A DNA stretch of 64,000 bases from NCBI RefSeq assembly GCF_002850745.1, contig NZ_PJOK01000064.1, positions 113,873 through 177,872 on the forward strand, written 5' to 3'. The translations under genes and the position numbers were made by a program. Each line of letters begins with the position of its first letter. The stretch's first letter is position 1. Of this stretch, positions 1 through 8,011 are shown piece after piece. Below the pieces are notes generated by a model that saw only the letters and a program-made list of their open reading frames with translations, was not told the origin of the DNA and did no database searches. The stretch is from Nonomuraea indica. Its GTDB lineage: Bacteria > Actinomycetota > Actinomycetes > Streptosporangiales > Streptosporangiaceae.

Positions 1-1
1 G

Positions 2-463
2 GACGCCTGGAGCGTGCGGCCACGCGGCAGCTCGGCGGCGCCCGTGCAGGCCGGCGGCGGGGACTTCACCCTGGACTACGCCTTCCCCGAGCCGGTCCCC
101 GCGGCCTTCACCACGATCGCCTGGCGACTCGGTCACGTCATCGTCGGCGTCCTCGCCTTGCGCAACGCGGCGCACTTCGGCGCGCCGGCGGCGTCGTACG
201 AGTCCTGGGAGTACGCCGGCAGCGCCGCCACCGCGCTCGACCAGCTCCAGACGCAGCTCGACGTCTGGCTGGCCGGAGTGCGCGGCCTCGGCGAGGCGGG
301 GCTCCGGGTCCCCGTCGGCGCGAAGGAGCCCTACCCGGAGGCGTCCATGGCGGACCTGGTGCTGCACATCCACCGCGAGCTGATCCACCACCTGTCCGAG
401 GTCTGCCTGCTGCGCGACCTCTACCTGCACACGAAAGCCGCCACGAACGGAGCCACCCGATGA
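2..463 (+). CDS. DinB-like four-helix protein (5' partial)
   Basis: The reading frame is open to the window edge, so the true start lies upstream; the GTG at 14 is internal-looking. The visible 153 residues match the C-terminal part of the DinB/mycothiol-dependent maleylpyruvate isomerase fold: helical, with a His in the motif LGHV and a closing helix rich in His (HIHRELIHHLSEV). In this superfamily three His bind a metal, and many members are thiol-S-transferases that use mycothiol. No substrate can be read from the sequence. Its stop overlaps the start of the next gene in an ATGA, so the two are probably translationally coupled. Family call is fairly safe; function is open. Confidence 0.7.
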   Translation, partial: DAWSVRPRGSSAAPVQAGGGDFTLDYAFPEPVPAAFTTIAWRLGHVIVGVLALRNAAHFGAPAASYESWEYAGSAATALDQLQTQLDVWLAGVRGLGEAGLRVPVGAKEPYPEASMADLVLHIHRELIHHLSEVCLLRDLYLHTKAATNGATR

Positions 464-921
464 GCCGCCACATCCAGGTCACCTTCGACGCCCACGACCC
501 CCGGGCGCTGTCGTCCTTCTGGCGCGACGTGCTGGGCTACGTCCACCCCGCCCCGCCGGGGGTCGAGCTGCCCGCGGACGCGGACCCGCTGGCCGCGTGG
601 GACGACTTCCTCGCCCGAGCCGGCGTACCGGAGGAGCAGCGCAACACCAACTCGGCCGTCGAGGACCCGGACGGGCACGGTCCACGGCTGTTCTTCCAGC
701 GGGTCCCGGAGGGCAAGGTCGCCAAGAACCGCGTCCACCTCGACGTCCGCGCCGCACCCGGGCTGCGGGGCGAGGAGCGGATGGCGGCCCTGGAGGCCGA
801 GTGCGACCGGCTCGTCGCGCTGGGAGCGAAGCGGGTGCGTCGCCACGAGCCGGCTCCCCCGCTGAGCGCCGGCTTCATCGTGATGACGGACCCCGAGGGC
901 AACGAGTTCTGCCTGGACTGA
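460..921 (+). CDS. VOC/glyoxalase-like domain protein
   Basis: A 153-residue single-domain member of the vicinal oxygen chelate superfamily (Glyoxalase_6 type). It opens with HIQVTFDAHDP and SFWRDVLGY, the first beta-alpha-beta unit with its metal-ligand His, and ends with VMTDPEGNEFCLD, the standard C-terminal strand carrying the last acidic ligand (E of GNEFC). A central VHLDV supplies a second His. Such proteins can be dioxygenases, isomerases or resistance binders, and nothing here fixes the substrate. The start ATG lies inside the stop of the DinB-like gene, so the pair forms one operon, a common actinobacterial arrangement. Confidence 0.8.
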   Translation: MSRHIQVTFDAHDPRALSSFWRDVLGYVHPAPPGVELPADADPLAAWDDFLARAGVPEEQRNTNSAVEDPDGHGPRLFFQRVPEGKVAKNRVHLDVRAAPGLRGEERMAALEAECDRLVALGAKRVRRHEPAPPLSAGFIVMTDPEGNEFCLD

Positions 922-981
922 CGCGGCTCGTCGCGGTCGCGGAAGCCCGGACCGGTCGAAGCGGCCGAGGCGGCCGGTCGG

Positions 982-1512
982 CTACCGCGACGCGTGGCGC
1001 TCGGGCGTGTCCTCCTCGGTGGAGGTGTCTCCGAGCGACTCGAGGAGGCCCCGCAGCAGGCCGGTCAGCCGCTCCCGTTCCTCCGGCGCCAGCCCGGCGA
1101 GCAGGCGCACCTCGTTCGCCACATGCGGCCCGACGATCTCGTCCACCATCGCGCGGCCCTGATCGGTCAGGCGGACGCGCACCGAGCGCCGGTCCTCCTC
1201 GTCGGGCAGGCGCTCGACGAGCCCCCGGGCCGCCAGGCGGTCGATCCGGTTGGTGACCGCGCCCGAGGTCACCATGGCGGCCCGGTTCAGGGCCCCCGCC
1301 GTCAGTTCGTACGGCGGCCCGGACCGGCGCAGGGTGGCCAGCACGTCGAACTCCCAGCGCTCGAGGCCGTGCCCGGCGAAGAACTCCTTCAGCTCCCGGT
1401 CGAGCAGCCGGGACAGCCGGGTGATCCGCCCGACGACCCCCATGGGCCAGACGTCGACGTCGGGACGCTCCCTCCGCCACTGGGCGAGGATCTGATCTAC
1501 GACGTCGCTCAT
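982..1512 (-). CDS. MarR-family transcriptional regulator
   Basis: 176 residues with a MarR winged helix: recognition helix region in ALNRAAMVTSGAVTNRIDRL and a wing with DEEDRRSVRVRLTDQG, followed by a C-terminal dimerisation helix. ATG at 1512 has a GAGAGAGG Shine-Dalgarno nine bases upstream. It is divergent from the methyltransferase at 1695; the 182-bp gap holds an AACGTT-centred sequence (around 1540) that could be its operator. MarR proteins usually repress their own gene and a neighbour and release DNA when a phenolic or other small ligand binds. Ligand unknown. Confidence 0.88.
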   Translation of the reverse strand: MSDVVDQILAQWRRERPDVDVWPMGVVGRITRLSRLLDRELKEFFAGHGLERWEFDVLATLRRSGPPYELTAGALNRAAMVTSGAVTNRIDRLAARGLVERLPDEEDRRSVRVRLTDQGRAMVDEIVGPHVANEVRLLAGLAPEERERLTGLLRGLLESLGDTSTEEDTPERHASR

Positions 1513-1694
1513 CGGCGGGGCCTCTCTCGGCGAACAATCTCAACGTTCATCTACTCGGCGGAGAGGATTCTCTCACGCGGCGCGGCGCGCCTCCCCGGCG
1601 AAGAGCACGGACGGGGCGGAGGTGAAGTACGGCCTCCATCCTGGTATTCGCAGAGGCCGATGCGGCCACCGGATGTGTCCGACAGGATGATCAC

Positions 1695-2297
1695 ATGGCT
1701 GTGCAGAACCGCAAGCGGTGGAACCACAACATCCACTACCACCCCCGCGTCCTGCGCGCGGTCCCCGACGGCGCCCGGCGCGCCCTCGACGTCGGCTGCG
1801 GCGAGGGCATGCTCGCCCGCGAACTCCGGCGCACGGTGCCCCACGTCACCGGCATCGACCTGGACGAGCCCAGCATCGGCCAGGCCCGAGAGCAGTCGGA
1901 CGACGTCGAGTACGTCCTCGGCGACTTCCTCACCCACCCCTTCGAGCCCGCCTCCTTCGACGTCGTCGCGTCGGTGGCCACCCTGCACCACATGGACGCC
2001 GCCGCGGGGCTGGCCCGCATGCGTGACCTGCTGCGCCCCGGCGGGGTCCTGGCCGTCGTCGGCCTGGCCCGTAGCACCATGCCCGGCGACCTGCCGCGCG
2101 ACCTGGCCGGCGTCGCCGTCGGCGTGTGCCACCGCGTGGTGAAGGGTCTCTGGCAGCACCCGTCCCCCACGGTGTGGCCGCCGCCGGTGACGTACCGGCA
2201 GATGCGGGCGCTGGCCGCCGACATCCTGCCCGGCTCCGAGTATCGCCGCCATCTCCTGCTGCGCTACAGCATCATCTGGCGCAAACCGCGGGACTGA
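1695..2297 (+). CDS. class I SAM-dependent methyltransferase
   Basis: 200 residues with a Rossmann-like methyltransferase fold. Motif I is ALDVGCGEGMLARELR (about residues 35-50), followed by the acidic SAM-ribose contact ITGIDLD, a motif near GDFL, then VASVATLHHMD (post-II/III) and LLRPGGVLAVVGL (motif V). The acceptor-binding region is short, as in Methyltransf_11/25 proteins, and gives no hint of the acceptor. AGGA lies nine bases before ATG 1695. It is divergent from the MarR gene, which may control it, and convergent with the cupin gene downstream. Confidence 0.85.
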   Translation: MAVQNRKRWNHNIHYHPRVLRAVPDGARRALDVGCGEGMLARELRRTVPHVTGIDLDEPSIGQAREQSDDVEYVLGDFLTHPFEPASFDVVASVATLHHMDAAAGLARMRDLLRPGGVLAVVGLARSTMPGDLPRDLAGVAVGVCHRVVKGLWQHPSPTVWPPPVTYRQMRALAADILPGSEYRRHLLLRYSIIWRKPRD

Positions 2298-2328
2298 GCG
2301 GCGCCCGCCGCATGAACGCCGGGCAGCG

Positions 2329-2778
2329 CTACGGCCTTCGCGACGACGTCTGAACCACCCCGTTCGCGGCCGGAACACCGTCATCCGGCCACGCCTCGGT
2401 CCGCTTCTCCAGCCGGCCGCCTCGGGGCAGGGCGACGGCCATGACGGTGCTGGGGATGTCCAGCGCGATGCGGTGCCATCGCCCGCGCGGGACGATGACG
2501 GCGGTTCCGGCCGTCAGCCTGATCTCTTCCTCCTCCTGCCCCGGCCGCTCCGGGCGAAGGAAGAGGCGGAACTTCCCGATGAGGCAGCACACGACCTTCT
2601 CGCCCTCGGGGTGGACCTGCCAGTGGTCGGCGTGGACGTCGGCGCCGGTCTTCGCGTGGAAGGCCGACACCTGCCAGCCGTCCTGTTCGGAGTCCGTCGA
2701 TCTTCGCCCGGCATGGATGCCGCCGCCCTGGTGAAGGTGGAGAAGGGACGTGAAGAGATCGATCGGGGTGATGGTCAT
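2329..2778 (-). CDS. cupin-domain protein
   Basis: A 149-residue single cupin. The two conserved motifs are visible: HADHWQVHPEGEKVVCCLIG (metal-ligand His and Glu) and the C-terminal IVPRGRWHRIAL with its last His. The strand between them carries an acidic loop rich in Glu. Start ATG 2778 (MTITPIDLF) is chosen because the upstream residues of the longer frame do not look like coding sequence. Cupins of this size serve as dioxygenases, isomerases or small-molecule binders. A GTG with a good upstream GGGAGGT at 2838 on the other strand opens only a short, unconvincing frame. Confidence 0.7.
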   Translation of the reverse strand: MTITPIDLFTSLLHLHQGGGIHAGRRSTDSEQDGWQVSAFHAKTGADVHADHWQVHPEGEKVVCCLIGKFRLFLRPERPGQEEEEIRLTAGTAVIVPRGRWHRIALDIPSTVMAVALPRGGRLEKRTEAWPDDGVPAANGVVQTSSRRP

Positions 2779-2962
2779 GCCGATCCGGCCTGTCTGCTCG
2801 TCACTGTCACTGACCTCTTGGATGGTGGGAGGTACCCGTGACCGCAATCGTCGTCCGGTCGCCGTTCGGAGACATCCTGCGAGCGAAGTCGTTCGCCGCT
2901 ACCGCACCGGGTGCACGACCCGCCAGGCTACGACCCAGGGAGTATCACGCGTCAGGCGGCTT

Positions 2963-4018
2963 TCACTCGAGCGGCAGGGCGTGCCGTTCGGCAACCTGGC
3001 GGATCTTCTCCAGCGGGTACGGCGTCTTCCTGCTCTCACTCTGCAGGCCGTGGTAGAAGTCGTTCAGCACGGTGGCCAGCGGGCTGTGCCGCGACAGTAG
3101 CGCGGCGACCCCGCCGGGCACGCCGGTCGGCCGCTTTCCCGCCGCCCATGTCCGCACCAGTTCGCGACGCTCCGGCCAGCCGACGCCGTGGAAGGCCCCG
3201 GCCAGCCAGTTCACCAGGTACGTCAGCGTGTAGGTGCGGTCGAAGGTCAGGTGCCGGCGGCAGAAGGCCTGCTCCTCCTCCGACAGGTCGAACCGGGGCG
3301 ACACGGCCTGCCCGAAGTCGGTCACGTAGAGGCGGCGCCCGTCGGTGAGGATGTTCTCGAAATGCGCGTCGAAGTGCAGGAGGCCGCCCGCGTTCATGAA
3401 CGACACGGCCTCACGCAGGCCCTGGTCCACCAGGGCGCACGCGCGGTCGGCGTCGCCCGCGCGCACCCGCTCGTCCAGCCACTGGTGCAGGCTGCGGGGA
3501 AAGTACTCCAGGAAGAGCGTCAGGCTCGCCGGAGCCCCTGCCAGAGCTTCGAGGCGGCGGCGCACGCCCGGCGCGCCCTCCCAGAACGTGACCGCCCGAT
3601 CGATGTCGGCCAGCCCTCCGTACAGCGGGGCGGGCTCGGCGTTGGGCAGCACCCGCCAGTGATACAGCAGCGGGAAGCCGGGGAACCGGCCGGTCAGCAC
3701 CCACTCGGTGGTCATCCTGTGCGCGGCCAGCTCGCGCCAGGCGCCGAAGCCGGGCGAGCCGATGCCGTACTGGCAGAAGGGCGGCAGCCCGAACAGGTCG
3801 GCCGTCGAGTGCGGATGGCGCAGGTCGGGCTCGGTGAGGGGCACGCGTTTGACGAAGACCGAGGCGCCGCCGACCTCGAGCCGCGCGGACGTCCCGCCGA
3901 TGCCGGTGCCGAGGGACACGGCCTCGCGCTCCAGCAGCTCGGCCAACTCCCGGTCGCCGTAGCGAGCCATGGCCGCGGAAACGTCACGGTGGGTGATCAG
4001 CCGCGCGTCCGTCATCAT
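2963..4018 (-). CDS. protein-kinase-fold phosphotransferase, uncharacterised
   Basis: About 351 residues with a kinase-like fold related to small-molecule and protein kinases. Visible landmarks are a glycine-rich stretch GTGIGGTSARLEVG (37-50), a candidate nucleotide-binding Lys in VFVKRV (K57), the catalytic loop HFDAHFEN (H215, D217, N222) and VTDFG (D234-G236), the metal-binding DFG. The catalytic loop pattern HxDxHxxN resembles aminoglycoside phosphotransferase and related families more than eukaryotic HRD kinases. Start at 4018 or 4015 is preferred over a longer frame that would run into the divergent sigma gene; a purine-rich GGTAGGGTG precedes it. Substrate unknown. Confidence 0.65.
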   Translation of the reverse strand: MMTDARLITHRDVSAAMARYGDRELAELLEREAVSLGTGIGGTSARLEVGGASVFVKRVPLTEPDLRHPHSTADLFGLPPFCQYGIGSPGFGAWRELAAHRMTTEWVLTGRFPGFPLLYHWRVLPNAEPAPLYGGLADIDRAVTFWEGAPGVRRRLEALAGAPASLTLFLEYFPRSLHQWLDERVRAGDADRACALVDQGLREAVSFMNAGGLLHFDAHFENILTDGRRLYVTDFGQAVSPRFDLSEEEQAFCRRHLTFDRTYTLTYLVNWLAGAFHGVGWPERRELVRTWAAGKRPTGVPGGVAALLSRHSPLATVLNDFYHGLQSESRKTPYPLEKIRQVAERHALPLE

Positions 4019-4208
4019 GATCACCCTACCGGCCGATGAGGGCTTGACGGCGCGTGGTTCGTCCCATCGCCCTTCCTGGCGCCGCTTCGTCTGAAGCGGA
4101 TGTCGCATTGCCCTCCACGACAGCTGGTGAAACACATGTCCGTCCATCGGCGAAGGAGGGCGACCGTTCACGCTACCGAAGGCAGACAATGACACGAAAG
4201 ATCTGGAT

Positions 4209-4808
4209 ATGTCCGCAATGACCCGGGCGCTTCCGGACCAGGAGGTCACTGACGCGGCGATCATCGAGCAATCGTGGCAGGACCCGGAACGCTTCGCCGC
4301 GGTCTTCGACCGCTACTACTTCCAGATCCACGGGTTCGCCGCACAGCGGTTGGGGCCGAGCCTCGCGGACGACGTGGCCGCGGAGACGTTCCTGGTCGCG
4401 TTCGACCGGCGTGGCCGCTACGACCTGTCGCGTGAGGATGCCCGGCCCTGGCTGTACGGGATCGTCACCAACCTGATCGCCCGGCATCATCGGGCGGAGG
4501 CCAGGCGGTATCGGGCGCTTTCCCGGACGCCTCCCACGCAGGCCGACGACGGCCACGCCGACCAGGTCGCGGGCCGTGTCGACGCCCAGGTGCAACGGGT
4601 GCCTCTGATGGCGGCGCTCGCGAAGATCCCCCGCTCCCACCGTGAGGTGCTCCTGCTCATCGCCTGGGGCGGGCTGAGCTCCGAGGAGGCGGCCGAGGCA
4701 CTGGGCCTCACCGGCGCCGCCGTCCGGACCCGGCTGCACCGGGCCCGCAAGACCCTGCGCGCCTCACTGAACGGCGCCGAGCCGACAACAGCCGGAAAGG
4801 ACGGTTGA
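4209..4808 (+). CDS. ECF-type RNA polymerase sigma factor
   Basis: 199 residues. Region 2 spans about 20-95 (FAAVFDRYYFQIHGFAAQRL; DDVAAETFLVAF for -10 recognition) and region 4 about 130-185 (IPRSHREVLLLIAWGGLS, then the HTH SSEEAAEALGLTGAAVRTRL for -35 recognition). No zinc-type anti-sigma is fused. The next gene, six bases downstream or overlapping, encodes a single-pass membrane protein of a family regularly paired with such sigma factors, the likely anti-sigma or signal sensor. Start ATG 4209 is the first of two close Met codons; 4218 is possible. Confidence 0.9.
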   Translation: MSAMTRALPDQEVTDAAIIEQSWQDPERFAAVFDRYYFQIHGFAAQRLGPSLADDVAAETFLVAFDRRGRYDLSREDARPWLYGIVTNLIARHHRAEARRYRALSRTPPTQADDGHADQVAGRVDAQVQRVPLMAALAKIPRSHREVLLLIAWGGLSSEEAAEALGLTGAAVRTRLHRARKTLRASLNGAEPTTAGKDG

Positions 4809-4810
4809 CC

Positions 4811-5704
4811 ATGGACGACATCGAGATGCTGCACGCGGTGCGCCCGCAGCCCGACCCTCCCTCGCACGCCGCCTGCACGGCCGCCCGCGCGGCCCTCCTG
4901 GAACGCGCCGGCAGCCCGTCGCCCACGGCGCGCCGGCGCACCCCCTGGCGGCGGGCGCGATGGATCCTGATCCCAGCGGTCGCGGCGGCCATCGCCGCCG
5001 CGCTCGTGATCGTGCCGGGCCGGGTCGGCGACTCCCGGCCGCCGGTCATGAGTGCGCGTGACGTCCTGCTCGTCGCCGCCGACACGGCCGAGCGCACCCC
5101 TGAGGGGGCCGGGACGTACTGGCACATCACCATCACCAACGAGGCGGCTGAGACCGAGGAGTACTGGTATCGGCGCGACGGTCATTTCTGGATCAAAGGC
5201 AAGGGGCTGAAGGGGGAAGGCAAGCTCTTGGAGTGGCCGATGAAGCCTCAGCCTTTCGCGGTGGGGCCGCTGCGCATGACCTTCGAAGAGTTGCGGTCAC
5301 TGCCCGCCGACGACAAGGCCCTGTACACCCGGCTCTGGTCGGCCGTCCCCGGAAGCGGTGTCCGCCCCAGCGGAGGGCCGATCACGGCTGCCGAGCAGGA
5401 CGGCCTCGCCATGGAGGCGCTGATCTCGCTGATCAGTGAGGCGCCGGTCTCGCCCCAGGTCCGTGCCGCCGCCTATCAAGCGCTCGCCGCACGTCCCGGA
5501 GTCATCGATCTCGGCGAGACCGATGGCGGGCGGCGCCTGCAGGTCCCCGTGGCTCTCGGGAAGGGCACCATGGTCGTCGACCCGGACACCGGGCGGATCC
5601 GCGAAACCTCCGTATGGGCGCCCCTCACAGGCGGAATGGCCTATGACCTGGACGGCATGCGGACGATCCGCGCCGAGTGGACGGACCAGCTCCCGTCCGG
5701 GTGA
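4811..5704 (+). CDS. CU044_5270-family membrane protein, probable anti-sigma partner
   Basis: About 297 residues. A cytoplasmic N-terminus of roughly 45 residues precedes one transmembrane segment (WILIPAVAAAIAAALVIVP), and the rest is extracellular. The exported part has the pattern of the CU044_5270 family: a paired YWHITIT and EEYWYRRDG beta region, then a helical block (LISLISEAPVSPQVRAAAYQ), then ILD-type strands ending in a VVDPDTGRIRET motif. ATG 4811 is chosen over the in-frame TTG at 4805 because GGAAAGGA (4794-4801) sits nine bases upstream. It follows the ECF sigma gene immediately, so it probably holds or releases that sigma factor in response to an envelope signal. This role is inferred from gene order. 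Confidence 0.8.
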   Translation: MDDIEMLHAVRPQPDPPSHAACTAARAALLERAGSPSPTARRRTPWRRARWILIPAVAAAIAAALVIVPGRVGDSRPPVMSARDVLLVAADTAERTPEGAGTYWHITITNEAAETEEYWYRRDGHFWIKGKGLKGEGKLLEWPMKPQPFAVGPLRMTFEELRSLPADDKALYTRLWSAVPGSGVRPSGGPITAAEQDGLAMEALISLISEAPVSPQVRAAAYQALAARPGVIDLGETDGGRRLQVPVALGKGTMVVDPDTGRIRETSVWAPLTGGMAYDLDGMRTIRAEWTDQLPSG

Positions 5705-5785
5705 AGTGCGCTTCTCCTCGAGGAGCGCCTGTGTCTGGTCGCCTGCCACGGAAACCCCCTGGGTACCACCTGCGAAGATGGCGCC

Positions 5786-6526
5786 ATGCTGCAGGCTTGT
5801 CTCAACGGTGCTCGAAGCCGTGCCGAGTGTTCCCATCTGCCGGTGACCGCCGACGAGCTGGCGGCGGCGGCCCGTGAGGCTGTCGCCGCCGGCGCCGAGG
5901 ACGTCCATCTGCACCCCAAGGACCGCGACGGTCAGGACACGCTGGAAGCCACCGCCGTCGCCGCCGCTGTGAGCGCGGTGCGGGTTGCTGTCCCGGGTAT
6001 CCCGGTTGGGGTCACCACCGGTGCATGGGCCACGGCAGACCCTCAGGTCCGTGCCGCGCAGGTCCGCGCCTGGACCGTGCTGCCCGACCACGCTTCCGTG
6101 AACTGGCACGAGGACGGCGCCGCCGATGTCGCCGCGGCCTTGCTGGACCGGGGGGTCGGCATCGAAGCCGGCATCTACTCCGGTACTCCCGCGGCACAAC
6201 GGTTTCTGGGCTGGCCCGGATCTCGCCGAGTCCTGCGTGTCCTGGCCGAGATCACCGAGGCCACCCCGCAGGACGCGCTCCATGCCGCAGCCGGCCTGCT
6301 CGATGAACTCGAACCGGCTGCCGCGCCGATTCTCCTGCACGGCGAAGACACCACCGCGTGGCCCATCCTGCGACTTGCGGCCTCCCGCCGGCTGGACGCC
6401 CGCATTGGCCTGGAAGACGTGCTCCACCTCCCCGACGGCGCCCCCGCCCCGGGCAACGCCGCCCTCATCCGCGTAGCACGCGAGATCATCCAGCACACGC
6501 GCAGGACACTCCTCAGCGAGTCGTGA
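5786..6526 (+). CDS. BKACE-family enzyme (beta-keto acid cleavage, DUF849)
   Basis: 246 residues of the beta-keto acid cleavage enzyme family, whose founder cleaves 3-keto-5-aminohexanoate with acetyl-CoA. The Zn-binding HxH is seen in DVHLHPKDRDG (H41, H43), GVTTGAW and VNWHEDG follow on successive strands of the TIM barrel, and RIGLEDV near the C-terminus supplies the conserved Arg and the acidic Zn ligand. At about 246 residues it is shorter than the usual 270-310, as in other actinobacterial DUF849 proteins. The family accepts many beta-keto acids, so the substrate cannot be told. It stands alone between a sigma operon and a decayed regulator. Confidence 0.8.
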   Translation: MLQACLNGARSRAECSHLPVTADELAAAAREAVAAGAEDVHLHPKDRDGQDTLEATAVAAAVSAVRVAVPGIPVGVTTGAWATADPQVRAAQVRAWTVLPDHASVNWHEDGAADVAAALLDRGVGIEAGIYSGTPAAQRFLGWPGSRRVLRVLAEITEATPQDALHAAAGLLDELEPAAAPILLHGEDTTAWPILRLAASRRLDARIGLEDVLHLPDGAPAPGNAALIRVAREIIQHTRRTLLSES

Positions 6527-6599
6527 TCACGTGCTCTGCGTGAGTTCCGTGATCCAGATCATGGAGGCGCGGAGGCGGAGTCCGGCTTGGTAGCTCTCG

Positions 6600-6758
6600 G
6601 CGCAGCAGGCTGGGCCGCACGGCGGCCTTCACCGGGCGGCATGCCCATGCCCGCGCCGGGCGGGCATGGGCATGCAGGTGGTCCCGCTCTGTGCCGTCCA
6701 GCCGCAGGGCCTGGGCGAGGGCGTCCAGGACGCTGTCGGGGACCCCGCCGAGCTCGGC
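6600..6758 (-). pseudogene. remnant of an XRE/MmyB-type regulator
   Basis: The minus strand encodes GGVPDSVLDALAQALRLDGT followed by ERDHLHAHARPA and then RPSLLR. This is the end of the HTH domain and the linker into the ligand-binding domain of MmyB-like XRE regulators (normally SVLxALARALxLDxxERxHL). The upstream HTH helices and about 150 downstream residues are missing; the frame then runs into unrelated sequence and stops. The rest of the gap between 6527 and 6817 shows nothing else. Confidence 0.6.
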
Positions 6759-6817
6759 CAGGGGGTGACCGTAGGGCGCGGCCGGGGCTCCACCGTACGT
6801 GTCAGCGCAGGTGTGGT

Positions 6818-7807
6818 TCAGCGCACCGCCCGGCTCTCGGCTCGCAGGCTGGTGAGCGTGACCGTGACCAGCACCGTGACGATGACGCCGAGGGAGAGCA
6901 ACGTGGGGATCTCGGGCACCCACGCCCACAGGCCGTGCGCCCAGTGCAGGATCAGCTTGACCCCGATGAACGCCAGGATGACGGCCAGCCCGTGGTTGAG
7001 GTGCCGCAGCTTGGCGAGCGCCCCCTTCAGCACGAAGTACAGCGCGCGCAGGCCCAGCAGCGCGAAGGCGTTGGTGGCGAAGACGAGGAACGGGTCCTCG
7101 GTCACCCCGTACACGGCGGGCACCGAGTCGACGGCGAAGACGATGTCGGTGGCGAACACCGCCACGGTGGCCAGCGCCAGCGGCGTCACGGCCGGCCTCC
7201 CGGCCTCCCGGACCACCAGCCGGAAGCCGTGGTAGTCACGGGTCACCGGGACGAAGCGGCGCAGCAGCCGGACGCTGCGCATGGAGTCGATGTCGACCTC
7301 CTGCTCGCCGCCCCGCACCGCCTCCCTGAGCACCTTGCCGGCCGTCACGATGAGGACGGCTCCGAACAGCAGGAACGCCCATGTTCCGCTCTGCAGCGCC
7401 GCCGCCCCGAGCGCGATGAACACCGCTCGGAGCACCAGCGCCCCGACGATCCCGTACAGCAGCACCCGCTGGGCCAGCTCGGCCGGCACCGCGAACGCCG
7501 CCAGCAACAGCATGAACACGAACAGGTTGTCCACCGACAGCGACTTCTCCACCACGTAGCCGGTGAAGAACTCCACCGCCGTGGTCCCGCCGAACGCCCC
7601 CCACAGGTAGGCGCCGAACGCCACCGGCAGCACCAGGTAGAACACCGACCACGCCACCGCCTCGCGCATGCGCACCTCGTGCGGGCGGCGGGTCAGCACG
7701 ATGTCGATGGCCAGAAGCAGGAGCAGGGCGGCGACGGTGACCCACCACAGGCCGGTGGACGCGATGCTGTCCGGACCGGACGCAGCCAGAACTGTCCCCA
7801 CGGGCAT
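6818..7807 (-). CDS. TerC/Alx-family membrane metal transporter
   Basis: 329 residues, eight to nine membrane helices. The family signature is present twice: EKSLSVDNLFVFMLL in the first half and ATDIVFAVDSVPAVYG in the second, with the acidic residues thought to bind the metal. The family includes Alx and MeeY/TerC proteins, known for Mn2+ export and metallation of exported proteins. Its 5' leader contains a probable manganese riboswitch and a hairpin over the ribosome-binding site GGAGG (7812-7816), which supports a manganese role. The C-terminus LILHWAHGLWAWVPEIPTLL is also typical. Single gene, divergent from the TetR gene at 8012. Confidence 0.92.
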   Translation of the reverse strand: MPVGTVLAASGPDSIASTGLWWVTVAALLLLLAIDIVLTRRPHEVRMREAVAWSVFYLVLPVAFGAYLWGAFGGTTAVEFFTGYVVEKSLSVDNLFVFMLLLAAFAVPAELAQRVLLYGIVGALVLRAVFIALGAAALQSGTWAFLLFGAVLIVTAGKVLREAVRGGEQEVDIDSMRSVRLLRRFVPVTRDYHGFRLVVREAGRPAVTPLALATVAVFATDIVFAVDSVPAVYGVTEDPFLVFATNAFALLGLRALYFVLKGALAKLRHLNHGLAVILAFIGVKLILHWAHGLWAWVPEIPTLLSLGVIVTVLVTVTLTSLRAESRAVR

Positions 7808-7811
7808 GAAA

Positions 7812-7931
7812 CCTCCTCGAACGTCACTCAGTCGTTCGAGGTCTCCTTCACCCGGGGGTTACGGGCGGCCGTCCGGGGACGCTCGGTGCGTCCGTACTGA
7901 CCGGAGCGGCACTTGGGAAGTACTCCCCTCG
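7812..7931 (-). promoter_or_regulatory. probable yybP-ykoY (Mn2+) riboswitch of the terC leader
   Basis: Read on the minus strand, the leader begins CGAGGGGAGTAC and closes with GGTGAAGGAGACCTCG. These match the conserved GGGGAGTA loop and the 3' purine-rich AAGxAGACC element of yybP-ykoY aptamers. P1 would be CGAGG (7931-7927) with CCTCG (7841-7837). The same CCTCG plus AACG pairs perfectly with CGTTCGAGG (9 bp, 7833-7841 with 7815-7823), and that second arm runs into the GAGGAGG ribosome-binding site. Forming P1 should therefore free the ribosome-binding site, the geometry of a translational ON switch. The aptamer call is by eye and needs a covariance-model search. Confidence 0.72.
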
Positions 7932-7983
7932 CCAGGCCCCAGGGTAGGTCAAGTGACGCGGGCACACCACCCGTACTTGAAAT

Positions 7984-8006
7984 AATATGTAGAGCGGTCT
8001 ACTTTG
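7984..8006. promoter_or_regulatory. TetR (LmrA/YxaF-type) operator 1 and tetR promoter
   Basis: The core GTAGA-gcgg-TCTAC (7989-8002) lies in an AT-rich AATATG...TTT context just before the tetR start. The same pattern, ATATGTAGAnCGnTCTAnTTT, recurs at 8616-8637 before the SDR-hydrolase gene. It resembles the TAGACC-type box described for LmrA/QdoR (YxaF) regulators. A TAATAT (7982-7987) overlapping it is a candidate -10. Confidence 0.65.
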
Positions 8007-8011
8007 GCGGG

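Noticed and set aside
2838..3056. Short plus-strand frame from GTG 2838 with a good Shine-Dalgarno.
   Set aside because: It runs antisense into the kinase-like gene, has no recognisable residues beyond the first 20 and ends without a partner. Kept as a gap.
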